Shown here piece by piece: positions 16,710 through 24,620 of a DNA stretch of 37,535 bases (positions are counted from its first letter, which is position 1; the number at the start of each line of letters is the position of its first letter). The stretch lies in NCBI GenBank assembly GCA_001784555.1, contig MFRM01000002.1, positions 1 to 37,535 on the forward strand, given 5' to 3'. The translations under genes were made by a program, and so were the position numbers. Source of the DNA: Candidatus Melainabacteria bacterium RIFCSPHIGHO2_02_FULL_34_12 (GTDB lineage Bacteria; Cyanobacteriota; Vampirovibrionia; 2-02-FULL-35-15). The notes below the pieces were generated by a model, which made no database searches, was not told the origin of the DNA, and was given only the letters and a program-made list of their open reading frames with translations.

Positions 16710-18359
16710 TTAAACACTAACTTTTCGTAATTTAATCACATTTTCATAATAATCAGCTATTTGTTTTTTCATTTCATCAGGGGATACAAAATAAGACTCC
16801 TGGATAAATTTTGCAGCTTCATTTATTGAATCTTCACCTATTGTTTTATTAAAACCTAAAGTTGTTCTTCTAAGCAAAATATCACTAACTGTAAAAGCAA
16901 TTTCATTATGTAATGAAAACAATATTTGAGCTCTGATATCTAAAGAATGAGAACTGATTAAACGTCCTAAGTCTTTATCTTTTAGGGTTAAATCAAGTAC
17001 TAATTTATATCTTTTCCCGTATAAGTTGATTAAGTGAGTAATTATTTCAGGATCTAAATCATATTTTTTTTGAGCTCGATTGATTAAAGACTTAAAGTAC
17101 GTTTCATTGTTTTTTCCCTGCTCAAAATTTCCCATAAAAGGAATAAATTTAGTTTTAGACTTCACAAAATTACAATTCAATTTTTTATAAACTAAATTTA
17201 CTGCTTCTTCTGATAAATGGCGATATGTAGTAAGTTTTCCACCTATAACAGAAATAAAATTAGAAATTCCATCTCCCTTGTGATCATGAATAATATGTTT
17301 TCTAGTTATTCCTGCTGGATCATTGCTTTGTAAAGATGGCAACGACAATGGTCTTACTCCTGCATAAGAATATAAAATATCAGCTTTTGTAATTTGTTTT
17401 GTTTTTAATATGCGATTTGCTTCATTTAAGAGGTAATTAATTTCTTCATTTGTAGCTTTTAGGTGCTCTAAATCATTTGTAAACAGAATATCTGTTGTCC
17501 CTATTAAATAATATTCCTGCCATGGAATTATAAAAAATGGTCTTCCATCTAATTTTGCACTCGTATAAATTGCATGGGTAGGTCCGTTTTGAAATTTTTC
17601 TATTATTATATGACTACCTTTAGTACCGCCAATTTGTTTTTTTATGTCTCTTCCAGTCAGATTACATAATTTATCTACCCAAGGACCCGCTATATTTAAA
17701 ATAATTTTTCCTTTAACTATATATTTCTCTCCACATAATTTATCTATAATTTCAAGAGAAGAGATTTTATCCTCAATAATTTTGATAGATTTTACTTCAG
17801 CATGATTTAAAACCATTGCTCCGTTTAACTTAGCCATTAATGCATTTTCCAAACAAATCCTTTCAGGGAATGCTACCTGCGCATCATAATAAACAGCTCC
17901 ACCCTTAAGTAAATTAGAATTAAGTGAGGGTTCATACTTAAGGAATCCCTCAGAATCAAGCATTTTATGTGAAGGTAATGTTTTATCAAAAGAGAGCAAA
18001 TCATATAAAACCATTCCTGACTTTATTAACCAATATCCTCTTTTATCTCCCTCATATACTGGAATACACAACCGTATTGGCTTTACCAGATGATTTGCAT
18101 TTTTAAGAAGTATTTCTCTCTCAACGAGAGATTCTCTTACAAGATCAAATTCAAAGTGCTCAAGATATCTTAAACCGCCATGAATTAATCTGGTAGAAGC
18201 AGCCGTACAACCACTTCCAAAATCATTTTTTTCAATTAATAATACTTTTAATCCACGTTCACTGGCATCTCTTGCTATTCCACAGCCATTAATGCCAGCG
18301 CCAATAATTACTAAATCAAATTCTCTGGCAAAATGATTTTCATTAAATCGCTTAATCAT
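16710..18359 (-). CDS. glpD: Glycerol-3-phosphate dehydrogenase, FAD-dependent
   Basis: Membrane-associated flavoenzyme that oxidises sn-glycerol-3-phosphate to dihydroxyacetone phosphate, passing electrons to quinone. The 549-residue protein has the normal length of aerobic GlpD. The FAD-binding motif DLVIIGAGINGCGIARDASE lies near residues 15-34. The GlpD signature STRLIHGGLRYLEH is near 56-69. Further blocks are ILNIAGPWVDKLCNLTG, RPFFIIPWQEYYLIGTTD, YAGVRPL and SVIGGKLTTYRHLSEEAV. The C-terminal helical domain (VSDILLRRTTLGF) is also present. No glpF or glpK is beside it. It diverges from the nucleoside transporter across a repeat-filled gap. Confidence 0.96.
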   Translation of the reverse strand: MIKRFNENHFAREFDLVIIGAGINGCGIARDASERGLKVLLIEKNDFGSGCTAASTRLIHGGLRYLEHFEFDLVRESLVEREILLKNANHLVKPIRLCIPVYEGDKRGYWLIKSGMVLYDLLSFDKTLPSHKMLDSEGFLKYEPSLNSNLLKGGAVYYDAQVAFPERICLENALMAKLNGAMVLNHAEVKSIKIIEDKISSLEIIDKLCGEKYIVKGKIILNIAGPWVDKLCNLTGRDIKKQIGGTKGSHIIIEKFQNGPTHAIYTSAKLDGRPFFIIPWQEYYLIGTTDILFTNDLEHLKATNEEINYLLNEANRILKTKQITKADILYSYAGVRPLSLPSLQSNDPAGITRKHIIHDHKGDGISNFISVIGGKLTTYRHLSEEAVNLVYKKLNCNFVKSKTKFIPFMGNFEQGKNNETYFKSLINRAQKKYDLDPEIITHLINLYGKRYKLVLDLTLKDKDLGRLISSHSLDIRAQILFSLHNEIAFTVSDILLRRTTLGFNKTIGEDSINEAAKFIQESYFVSPDEMKKQIADYYENVIKLRKVSV

Positions 18360-18678
18360 AATATTAGAAATATCAGCCTACAAACAAAAAGAAGCTGTAT
18401 TTAAAGAGTGGTTCCAATAAGCATAAATAAGCATATTGAATGACTAAAATTATCATCGATTTATTGCGCCCGAGCGAAAAACTCGGGAGCTTGTTCCCGG
18501 AGATATGAGCGAGTAGCAACAAAACGCCTCCTTACTAACGCCTCCGGATGCCTATGGCTCAAATCGGCGAAAAACTCTGTGAGCTTGCTCCAGAGATAGT
18601 CGATTTGAAGGGAGGCGTTTTATGTTATAAATTAACAAAGACAAGAGATAACATATGTAAGGACAGGGAGAGCAAAAA
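18360..18678. repeat. 319-base divergent gap filled by composite repeats
   Basis: The gap between divergent glpD and the nucleoside transporter holds no gene I can support. It contains a hairpin CCCGAG-(7)-CTCGGG (18469-18487) and an inverted repeat AAAACGCCTCC (18521-18531) / GGAGGCGTTTT (18612-18622) with an 80-base loop. There is also an imperfect direct repeat of about 38 bases beginning GCGAAAAACTC at 18474 and again at 18567; both copies continue as AGCTTG(T/C)TCC...GAGATA. The GC-rich repeats contrast with the AT-rich surroundings, suggesting inserted or mobile repeat units. Promoters for both genes must lie around them. AGGGAG at 18664-18669 is the likely ribosome-binding site for the next gene. 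Confidence 0.6.
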
Positions 18679-19914
18679 TTGATTTTTCAAAAATATTCGG
18701 GAATTATAGGCATCTTTTCAATATTACTTATTTTATATCTATTTTCAAACAATAAAAAAATAATAAATTATAAAACCATTGTCTTTGGGCTCTTATTTCA
18801 ATTTCTTATTGGTATTTTTATCTTAGAAGTTCCTCTTGGAAAATATATTTTTCATGTCATTGCAAAAGGTGTAACGACCATACTTGAAATATCAAGAGCA
18901 GGAGGAAATTTTGTATTTGGATTTTTAAATAACCAGGATCTTCTCTACAAAGAATTTGGCAAGGGAAATGAATTTATTTTTGCATTTCAAATAGTACCCA
19001 CAATAATTTTTATCTGTGCACTGGTTTCACTGCTATATTATTTCGGGATTTTACAAAATATAATTAAATTATTTGCTTGGGTTTTTAATAAATTTATGGG
19101 TGTAAGCGGTGCAGAAGCCCTCGCTAATACTTCAGTGGCAATTGTCGGTCAGGTAGAATCTGCTATTGTAATCCAACCCTATCTGCCCCGGTTAACACGC
19201 TCAGAATTACTTACTATAATGACTGGCGGAATGGCCTGCATTTCAGGCTCTCTTATGGCTATCTATAGCAGCTTAGGCATTAAAACAGAATATTTATTGG
19301 CAGCAAGTTTTATGGCAATTCCAGGAAGCTTTGTTACATCAAAATTACTATATCCTGAAGATAAAAAGCCTGTTACAGAAAATACTATAAACATTGATTA
19401 TGATCCAAAGGAAAAAAGTTTAATTGAAGCAATATTAGACGGAGCTACGAACGGAGCAAAAATCAGCATAGGTATTATTGCAATGTTAATTGCATTTATT
19501 AGTCTTGTAGCACTTGTAGACAAAATATTAATTAACTTAAATCATGATTTAAGTCTTAAAACAATTTTAGGTTTTATTTTTACACCACTTATACAATTAC
19601 TTGGTGTCCCTAAAGAAGAGGTAAGTATTGTTGCACAACTTTTTGGAACAAAGATTTCCTTAAATGAGTTTATTGCATATCTTGATCTTTCAAAATTTAT
19701 CTCTCTTGGTAAGTTAAGCGAAAAAAGTATTGCCATTGCAACCTTTATCCTATGCGGGTTTGCTAATTTTGGAAGCATTGCAATTCAGGTGGGTGGATTA
19801 GCTCAAATGGCACCAGAAAGAAAAAGCGATCTTGCAAGCCTAGGCATGAAAGCATTAGTTTGCGGTACACTAACCTCCTGCATTTCAGGATGTATAGCAG
19901 GATTTTTAGTTTAA
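18679..19914 (+). CDS. Concentrative nucleoside transporter (CNT/NupC family)
   Basis: Inner-membrane Na+- or H+-coupled nucleoside importer. The 411-residue protein has the bacterial CNT length with many hydrophobic helices. The family core is clear: GVSGAEALANTSVAIVGQVESAIVIQPYLPRLTRSEL, followed by TIMTGGMACISGSLMAIYSSLGI and a late FILCGFANFGSIAIQVGGLAQMAPERK block. The central G-Q-x-E (usually GQTEAP) reads GQVESA. The start is TTG at 18679 after a GGACAGGGAG ribosome-binding site; the first ATG comes after a conserved helix. Its stop overlaps the convergent sulfotransferase by 9 bases. Confidence 0.93.
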   Translation: MIFQKYSGIIGIFSILLILYLFSNNKKIINYKTIVFGLLFQFLIGIFILEVPLGKYIFHVIAKGVTTILEISRAGGNFVFGFLNNQDLLYKEFGKGNEFIFAFQIVPTIIFICALVSLLYYFGILQNIIKLFAWVFNKFMGVSGAEALANTSVAIVGQVESAIVIQPYLPRLTRSELLTIMTGGMACISGSLMAIYSSLGIKTEYLLAASFMAIPGSFVTSKLLYPEDKKPVTENTINIDYDPKEKSLIEAILDGATNGAKISIGIIAMLIAFISLVALVDKILINLNHDLSLKTILGFIFTPLIQLLGVPKEEVSIVAQLFGTKISLNEFIAYLDLSKFISLGKLSEKSIAIATFILCGFANFGSIAIQVGGLAQMAPERKSDLASLGMKALVCGTLTSCISGCIAGFLV

Positions 19915-20838
19915 AAGATAATTGTATTTTTTTAATAAGGGCAGTGTTATCAATGTAGAAATGATTTTATCAATGGGCTTTAGTTTTTCTTTCCATTCTT
20001 CATCTAATTTAAGTTTAACTACACCTGTTTTAAATCTGCTTGGATTACCCCAGACTGAATGATTAGTATTTAAATTTACCTCAGTATCTGAAATAAAAGG
20101 CAAATTCTTATTTTCTTCATTTATTAATTTCAAAATATTTTTTATGGTTTCTTTCGGATAATTAATAAAATCTTCATATCTAAGCATTAAATAATGTGAG
20201 TTATCTTTTCTCCATAAAATCTCAGAAGTCAGATTTCTTACATCCCACATTAATGAGCTTCTAAAAGGTCCGTACTGCTCCATATAAATAATTCGTTCTT
20301 TATCAGGCTGGATGAGTCTTTTCTGTCTGGAATAAGCTATTCCTCTGGGATCTCGAATCAAATGTATAAAATAAAGATCTACATTATCCAAAAGAGAAAG
20401 GATATAACTATATACCGTAGATTTCGAAGAATCTATTATCACATTTGAATTTGTACTTTTACTCATAGAATCAAATAGCTTTTGCAAATTATTAATATAC
20501 TTTTCAAGTTTTTTTGAAAAAATATTTTTTGCATTTGGAAATAAAATCATGGGTATATGCCTAGTTCGGGTATTTGTTTTCAACAACTTTCGCATTTGAG
20601 CCGGATCCACTATCTCCATTCCTCCAAACGCATCGTTAAAAATATCTTGCCATACAGCACAATCTTTAAAGTTTACTCCACAGCCACAAAGCCTGTTTTC
20701 AATTAATACTCTGTTCCAAATATTTCTAACTTCACCGGCATAAAAAAAGCCTTCAACTTCACCAAGAATACTTCCAAGAATGGTACTGCCACTTCTCCCC
20801 CAGCCGGTAATATTTAAAACTTTTATTTTGCTTTTAAT
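19906..20838 (-). CDS. Sulfotransferase with apparent non-ATG start
   Basis: Transfers sulfuryl from PAPS to an unknown acceptor. The first in-frame ATG (20619) would delete the PAPS-binding loop. Reading upstream in the same frame gives uninterrupted sequence with the 5'-phosphosulfate loop ITGWGRSGSTILGS, then GFFYAGEVRNIWN and LCGCGVNFKDC. Downstream is the 3'-phosphate-binding HLIRDPRGIAYSRQKR, then RYEDFINYPKETIKNIL. Between the upstream in-frame stop (inside korB) and the P-loop there is no ATG, GTG or TTG. ATT at 20836-20838, with AAAGAAGA ahead of it, is the best candidate, giving 310 residues. The gene follows korB by only about 16 bases, so translation may be coupled. Acceptor unknown. 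Confidence 0.85.
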   Translation of the reverse strand: MKSKIKVLNITGWGRSGSTILGSILGEVEGFFYAGEVRNIWNRVLIENRLCGCGVNFKDCAVWQDIFNDAFGGMEIVDPAQMRKLLKTNTRTRHIPMILFPNAKNIFSKKLEKYINNLQKLFDSMSKSTNSNVIIDSSKSTVYSYILSLLDNVDLYFIHLIRDPRGIAYSRQKRLIQPDKERIIYMEQYGPFRSSLMWDVRNLTSEILWRKDNSHYLMLRYEDFINYPKETIKNILKLINEENKNLPFISDTEVNLNTNHSVWGNPSRFKTGVVKLKLDEEWKEKLKPIDKIISTLITLPLLKKYNYLLN

Positions 20839-20854
20839 TTTTTCAAAATCTTCT

Positions 20855-21763
20855 TTATTTAAATCTAGCTTTTAACTGCTCGGCTCTTTCAGTAGTAATA
20901 CCAAGTTTATGATTAACAACTGGGACTAAAAGGGTATCCTTTTCACTCTCCTCATAACATGGTCTTTCACTTTGATAGAAAATACCAGTAGCAATAGGCT
21001 CTGTACCATCAGGGATTTTCATAGCAACGGCAAAAGCAGCTTCCATATTACTGGTGTCATGGCCTTTTGCATTTAAATCATAAGCACTATCCTTATAAAA
21101 TTTTGCAGTGTTAATTTTATTAAAAGTTACACATGGTGAGAACGTATCAATAAATGCAAATCCTTTATGTTTAATAGCAGTCTTGTAAACTTCAATTACT
21201 TGCTTAGGATTACCAGTAAACACACGCGATACAAAGCTGGCTCCAGAACCTAAAGCTAAGGTTATTGGATTAAGTGGAGCTTCTGGATTTCCAAATGGAG
21301 TGGATTTTGTCTTCATTCCTAAAGGACTTGTAGGTGAGGTTTGACCAGTTGTAAGTCCGTATATGGAGTTATTCATTACTATATAAGTTAAATCTATATT
21401 TCTTCTCAGTGCATGAATAAAGTGACCTACTCCTATACCATATCCATCACCATCTCCGCCCACTGCAACCACTGTCATATCATGGTGGGAAAGTTTAAAC
21501 CCTTGAGCATTTGGTAAAGATCTGCCATGTAGTGTATGCATACCGTAAGTGTTTATAAAGCCAGGTAAATTTGAAGAACATCCTATCCCTGAGATAACTG
21601 CTATTTCATGCTGTGGAATACCTAGTTCAGCAAATGCACGTTGTAAACAGCTAAGCACACCAAAATCACCACACCCTGGACACCAGTCAGGATGCACATC
21701 TCCTTTAAATTCTTTAGGATCTAAAGCTGGTCTATCTTTTCTTTCAGTTAGATTTGATGTCAT
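20855..21763 (-). CDS. korB: 2-oxoacid:ferredoxin oxidoreductase, beta subunit
   Basis: Thiamine-diphosphate-binding subunit of a 2-oxoglutarate (or pyruvate):ferredoxin oxidoreductase. About 302 residues. HPDWCPGCGDFGVLSCLQRAF gives the first Fe-S-type cysteines, SGIGCSSNLPGF and LHGRSLPNAQGFK follow. VGGDGDGYGIGVGHFIHA ... YIVMNNSIYGLTTGQTSPTSP is the TPP-binding GDG...NN motif. I chose ATG 21763 (AGGAAAATC upstream) over ATG 21778. The 2-oxoglutarate type is favoured by similarity to KorB, but substrate is not proven by sequence. It is paired with korA just upstream, separated by a small palindrome. Confidence 0.93.
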   Translation of the reverse strand: MTSNLTERKDRPALDPKEFKGDVHPDWCPGCGDFGVLSCLQRAFAELGIPQHEIAVISGIGCSSNLPGFINTYGMHTLHGRSLPNAQGFKLSHHDMTVVAVGGDGDGYGIGVGHFIHALRRNIDLTYIVMNNSIYGLTTGQTSPTSPLGMKTKSTPFGNPEAPLNPITLALGSGASFVSRVFTGNPKQVIEVYKTAIKHKGFAFIDTFSPCVTFNKINTAKFYKDSAYDLNAKGHDTSNMEAAFAVAMKIPDGTEPIATGIFYQSERPCYEESEKDTLLVPVVNHKLGITTERAEQLKARFK

Positions 21764-21779
21764 GATTTTCCTTTTCATT

Positions 21780-21805
21780 GGGCAAACACATTGGTATGCC
21801 CCTAC
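21780..21805. repeat. GGGC...GCCCCTAC palindrome between korA and korB
   Basis: GGGCA ... TGCCC arms with a 12-base centre, followed by CTACC. Most of its positions match the copy at 25899-25925; related copies are at 24109-24134 and 31005-31036. It occupies most of the korA-korB gap and lies just upstream of the korB ribosome-binding site. Confidence 0.7.
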
Positions 21806-23596
21806 CTATACATTCACCAATTGTTTATTTTTGGCATTTTTTTTTAACTCTTTTACTATGTATTCCCCAGTAAATGGTTCTCCATCCCAGCGATTAATAT
21901 GCTCTCTTATCTCAAATCCAGTCTCAGTAAGAATTTGACGACATAATGAATTACACATATTAGCCTCTACAGATATTAAACGGTTACACTTTTTAAGTAG
22001 TGCAAGAGTTTTTTCACGAGGTATAGGATAGATATCTGTGAAATGTAAATGGTTTGTTTTTACACCTTCTTTTTCAAGTAACATCATGGCTGATTTAACA
22101 TAAGCATAAGTAGAACCCCATGTAACAAAAGTAGTTTTAGCGTTTATATCTCCTTCAAGTATGGGCGGATTGGCATCACCATTTTCAATCATAAGCTCTA
22201 CTTTACGCATACGCTTAGCATGCATTTTTATACGTGCTTCACGAGCATGTGGCAAACCAGCATCTACATCAGACATAAGATGACCATATTCATTATGCTC
22301 ATCACTTACTACTAGATGCATTGCACCAGGAGTTCCAGGACGTACTCTGGGTGATACACCATCTTCAGTATAAGCATAACGTTTATATTTCTCATTGTTT
22401 TCTAAATTCCATTCAGTGGTAAGTTTCCCACGTTCAATTTTAATTTTAGAGAAATCTAAATCATCTACAGTTCCAAAATGCTCAGACAAGAAAAAATCAC
22501 TCATTAATATAACTGGTACTTGGTATTTTTCAGCAATGTTAAGTGCACGAGCAGCCTGATAGAAACAATCTTCCAGATCTTTTGGAGCAAGAATAAATCT
22601 AGGGAATTCTCCATTACCACCCATAGCTAAGCTAATGTCTGCTTGTTCGATTTTAGTAGGAACTCCAGTAGATGGACCACCTCGTTGAACTAACACAGTA
22701 ACTACAGGAACTTCTGCCATAGCAGCAAGCCCAACACCTTCCACCATAAGGCAAAAACCACCACCGGCTGTTCCAGTCGCTGCACGTACACCAGCATGCC
22801 CAGCACCAACAGCCCAATTAATAGCTGCAAGCTCATCTTCTACTTGTTTAATAATTAATTTATCTGAGTGTGCCAAAGTAGAAAGATAGTGAAGAATACC
22901 AGTTGCTGGACTCATCGGATATGCTGCATAAAATTTAAGTCCGCCAGCCACAAGTCCCATTCCTATAGCATCATTACCAGACATGAAAAGCTTAGGCTTA
23001 TTATCACCTTTAAGTTTTAATTCAAGTGGTTTAGTGTTTGTTTTTGTCCATTCAAAACCAAGATCAAAAATAGCATTGTTCAAATCAACAATTTGATCAC
23101 CTTTTTTCTGAAACTTATGTTTAATAAACTCAAGAGTAACTTTAGGGTCAAGATGTAAGGTCTGAACCAATGCACCTGCAAGCATTACGTTTATCATGAC
23201 AGTGCTGACATCTTTAAGTCCTGCAGCATCTGTCATTCCTTTAAAATCCAAACCATAAAAATTAACGTCAGAACGCAGAGATTCTATTTCTTCTTTTTTT
23301 ATGGTGCCTGCATTATAAAATACAGTACCGCCAGATTTAACATCAGGTACATGAACTGCTGGAGAAGTTTTATTAAAAAGCAAAACTACTTCAGGCTCTT
23401 CACCATGGTCATATTGTTTATCTGGACCAATTGCCATTTGTAGCCAGACATGACCACCACGAATTGCAGACTGAAAAGAATTATATGCCAGAACATGCAA
23501 ACCCATACGTGAACAAGTTTTACCTAAGAGTTCACCGGTGGACTGAATACCGTCACCTGCTGCACCTGCAATCCTTACTATTACGTTATTTTTCAT
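21806..23596 (-). CDS. korA: 2-oxoacid:ferredoxin oxidoreductase, fused gamma-alpha subunit
   Basis: Partner of korB; oxidatively decarboxylates a 2-oxoacid to acyl-CoA and reduces ferredoxin. About 596 residues. The N-terminal gamma domain begins NNVIVRIAGAAGDGIQSTGE and contains AYNSFQSAIRGGHVWLQ. The alpha part begins near residue 190 with FMSGNDAIGMGLVAGGLKFY and has YPMSPATGILHYL, EDELAAINWAVGAGHAGVRA and TGTAGGGFCLMVEG. The fusion of gamma and alpha is the KorA arrangement. ATG 23596 is preferred; an in-frame ATG 12 codons upstream (23629) adds residues over an inverted repeat. No separate ferredoxin delta subunit is adjacent. Confidence 0.93.
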   Translation of the reverse strand: MKNNVIVRIAGAAGDGIQSTGELLGKTCSRMGLHVLAYNSFQSAIRGGHVWLQMAIGPDKQYDHGEEPEVVLLFNKTSPAVHVPDVKSGGTVFYNAGTIKKEEIESLRSDVNFYGLDFKGMTDAAGLKDVSTVMINVMLAGALVQTLHLDPKVTLEFIKHKFQKKGDQIVDLNNAIFDLGFEWTKTNTKPLELKLKGDNKPKLFMSGNDAIGMGLVAGGLKFYAAYPMSPATGILHYLSTLAHSDKLIIKQVEDELAAINWAVGAGHAGVRAATGTAGGGFCLMVEGVGLAAMAEVPVVTVLVQRGGPSTGVPTKIEQADISLAMGGNGEFPRFILAPKDLEDCFYQAARALNIAEKYQVPVILMSDFFLSEHFGTVDDLDFSKIKIERGKLTTEWNLENNEKYKRYAYTEDGVSPRVRPGTPGAMHLVVSDEHNEYGHLMSDVDAGLPHAREARIKMHAKRMRKVELMIENGDANPPILEGDINAKTTFVTWGSTYAYVKSAMMLLEKEGVKTNHLHFTDIYPIPREKTLALLKKCNRLISVEANMCNSLCRQILTETGFEIREHINRWDGEPFTGEYIVKELKKNAKNKQLVNV

Positions 23597-23652
23597 TTTT
23601 ATATGCTCAAGACAAGCTTGAGCTTCCATCTATCAATCATTTACGTAGGATC

Positions 23653-23682
23653 GGATTTGTCCGCCTGAGGCGGAACAAATCC
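23653..23682. repeat. Hairpin element upstream of korA
   Basis: GGATTTGT ... ACAAATCC (8 pairs) continuing, after a one-base bulge, into a CCGCC/GGCGG stem with a 3-base loop. It lies in the 172-base sufT-korA gap. No T-run follows on the coding strand, so it is more likely a REP-like element or processing hairpin than an intrinsic terminator. A reduced GGATTTG/CAAATCC pair occurs at 30491-30518. Confidence 0.6.
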
Positions 23683-23768
23683 TAATTATACTAACCTAAT
23701 TATTTTACCGAATTCCATCTGTTTTTAAAAAACTATAACAGATAATTTTAATTTTGATATTACATATC

Positions 23769-24089
23769 TCAAAAAATCCCCAATTGGTCCTTTGCTTCTT
23801 CTGACGCCATTATTTTTGGGTCCCATTTTGGTGTCCAGACAAGCTTTACTTCAGCATCACTAACACCAGGAATACCAGCAGCTTTAGTATGTACTGCAGC
23901 CATAAGCTGTGGTCCAACAGGACAGCCTGGACTGGTTAATGTCATTTCAACAATAATTTTTTTTGTACTTTCATCAAACTTTGCATCATAAATTAAACCA
24001 AGATCAACAATGCCTATACTTAACTCTGGATCCTGAATTGGTTTTAAGGCATCCATGATCTGCTCTTTTGTGATAAGTGTTGTAGTCAT
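23769..24089 (-). CDS. sufT: SufT-like Fe-S assembly protein (MIP18/DUF59 family)
   Basis: Small cytosolic protein of the MIP18/PaaD family that helps Fe-S cluster delivery; linked to suf genes in Firmicutes and Actinobacteria. The start at ATG 24089 (after AGGAGG) gives 106 residues. The ATG at 24125 lies inside an upstream palindrome and would add a spurious MPPARPKK leader. The family core is present: LKPIQDPELSIGIVDLGLIYD, then MTLTSPGCPVGPQL with the conserved Cys, then VKLVWTPKWDPKIMASEEA. It follows sufU closely and precedes korA. Confidence 0.93.
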   Translation of the reverse strand: MTTTLITKEQIMDALKPIQDPELSIGIVDLGLIYDAKFDESTKKIIVEMTLTSPGCPVGPQLMAAVHTKAAGIPGVSDAEVKLVWTPKWDPKIMASEEAKDQLGIF

Positions 24090-24108
24090 TTCTATCTCCT
24101 CCTTTTTT

Positions 24109-24134
24109 GGGCGTGCCGGTGGCATGCCCCTACA
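24109..24134. repeat. GGGC...GCCCCTACA palindrome between sufU and sufT
   Basis: GGGCGTGCC-GGT-GGCATGCCCCTACA: nine-base arms with one G-T pair and a 3-base loop. It is a member of the family at 21780, 25899 and 31005. It nearly fills the sufU-sufT gap. Confidence 0.7.
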
Positions 24135-24139
24135 TTTCT

Positions 24140-24595
24140 TTATGATATTTCTATATGATCATGTCCGATAATGGCTTCTTCAAATGTTGTCCATGGAAGT
24201 AATGCACATTTAATTCGAACTGGAAATCTTTTAACTCCTTCAAGAGCTTCCAGGTCTCCAATATCATCCTTTGCACCATTTACTTTATCATGCATCATAT
24301 CTTTTAAAGCTTGTGATATTTGTTTTGCATTTTGAATATCTTTTCCTTTTAAAATCTGAGCAAGCATAGAACCTGAAGCAACACTAATGGAACATCCATG
24401 CCCCTCAATATGAACTTTTTCTATTTTTCCATCTTTAAGCTGAAGCCCAAGTTTAACCTCATCACCACAAAGAGGATTCATTCCTTCTGCATGATAATCA
24501 ACTTTTTCAAGCGGAACCCTGCCATGTGGATGGCGATAATGATCAAGGATAATTTCCTTATACAGCTCATCAAGTTTTGGTATTGATTTATCCAT
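24140..24595 (-). CDS. sufU: SufU-type Fe-S scaffold / sulfur-transfer protein
   Basis: Zinc-dependent partner that accepts persulfide sulfur from SufS (SufU) or acts as an IscU-like scaffold. About 151 residues. The fold opens with LDELYKEIILDHYRHPHGR. The ligands are GMNPLCGDEVKLGLQL (first Cys and Asp), EGHGCSISVASGSMLAQILKGK (second Cys, with the SufU-typical GC-x-I-S-x-A-S), and RIKCALLPWTTFEEAI (third Cys). ATG 24595 is chosen because AGGAG lies 5-6 bases before it; ATG 24610 adds five residues. It lies between sufS and sufT. Confidence 0.95.
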   Translation of the reverse strand: MDKSIPKLDELYKEIILDHYRHPHGRVPLEKVDYHAEGMNPLCGDEVKLGLQLKDGKIEKVHIEGHGCSISVASGSMLAQILKGKDIQNAKQISQALKDMMHDKVNGAKDDIGDLEALEGVKRFPVRIKCALLPWTTFEEAIIGHDHIEIS

Positions 24596-24620
24596 TAATG
24601 CTCCTACCATATTATCCTCA

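Noticed and set aside
19906-20619. Sulfotransferase as a frameshifted pseudogene
   Set aside because: The upstream P-loop is in the same frame as the rest, with no stop between, so only the start codon is unusual and no frameshift is needed.
21549-21938. 129-codon plus-strand frame over korB/korA
   Set aside because: It crosses two solid genes on the other strand and is Pro/Ser-rich, as expected of an antisense translation; no support.
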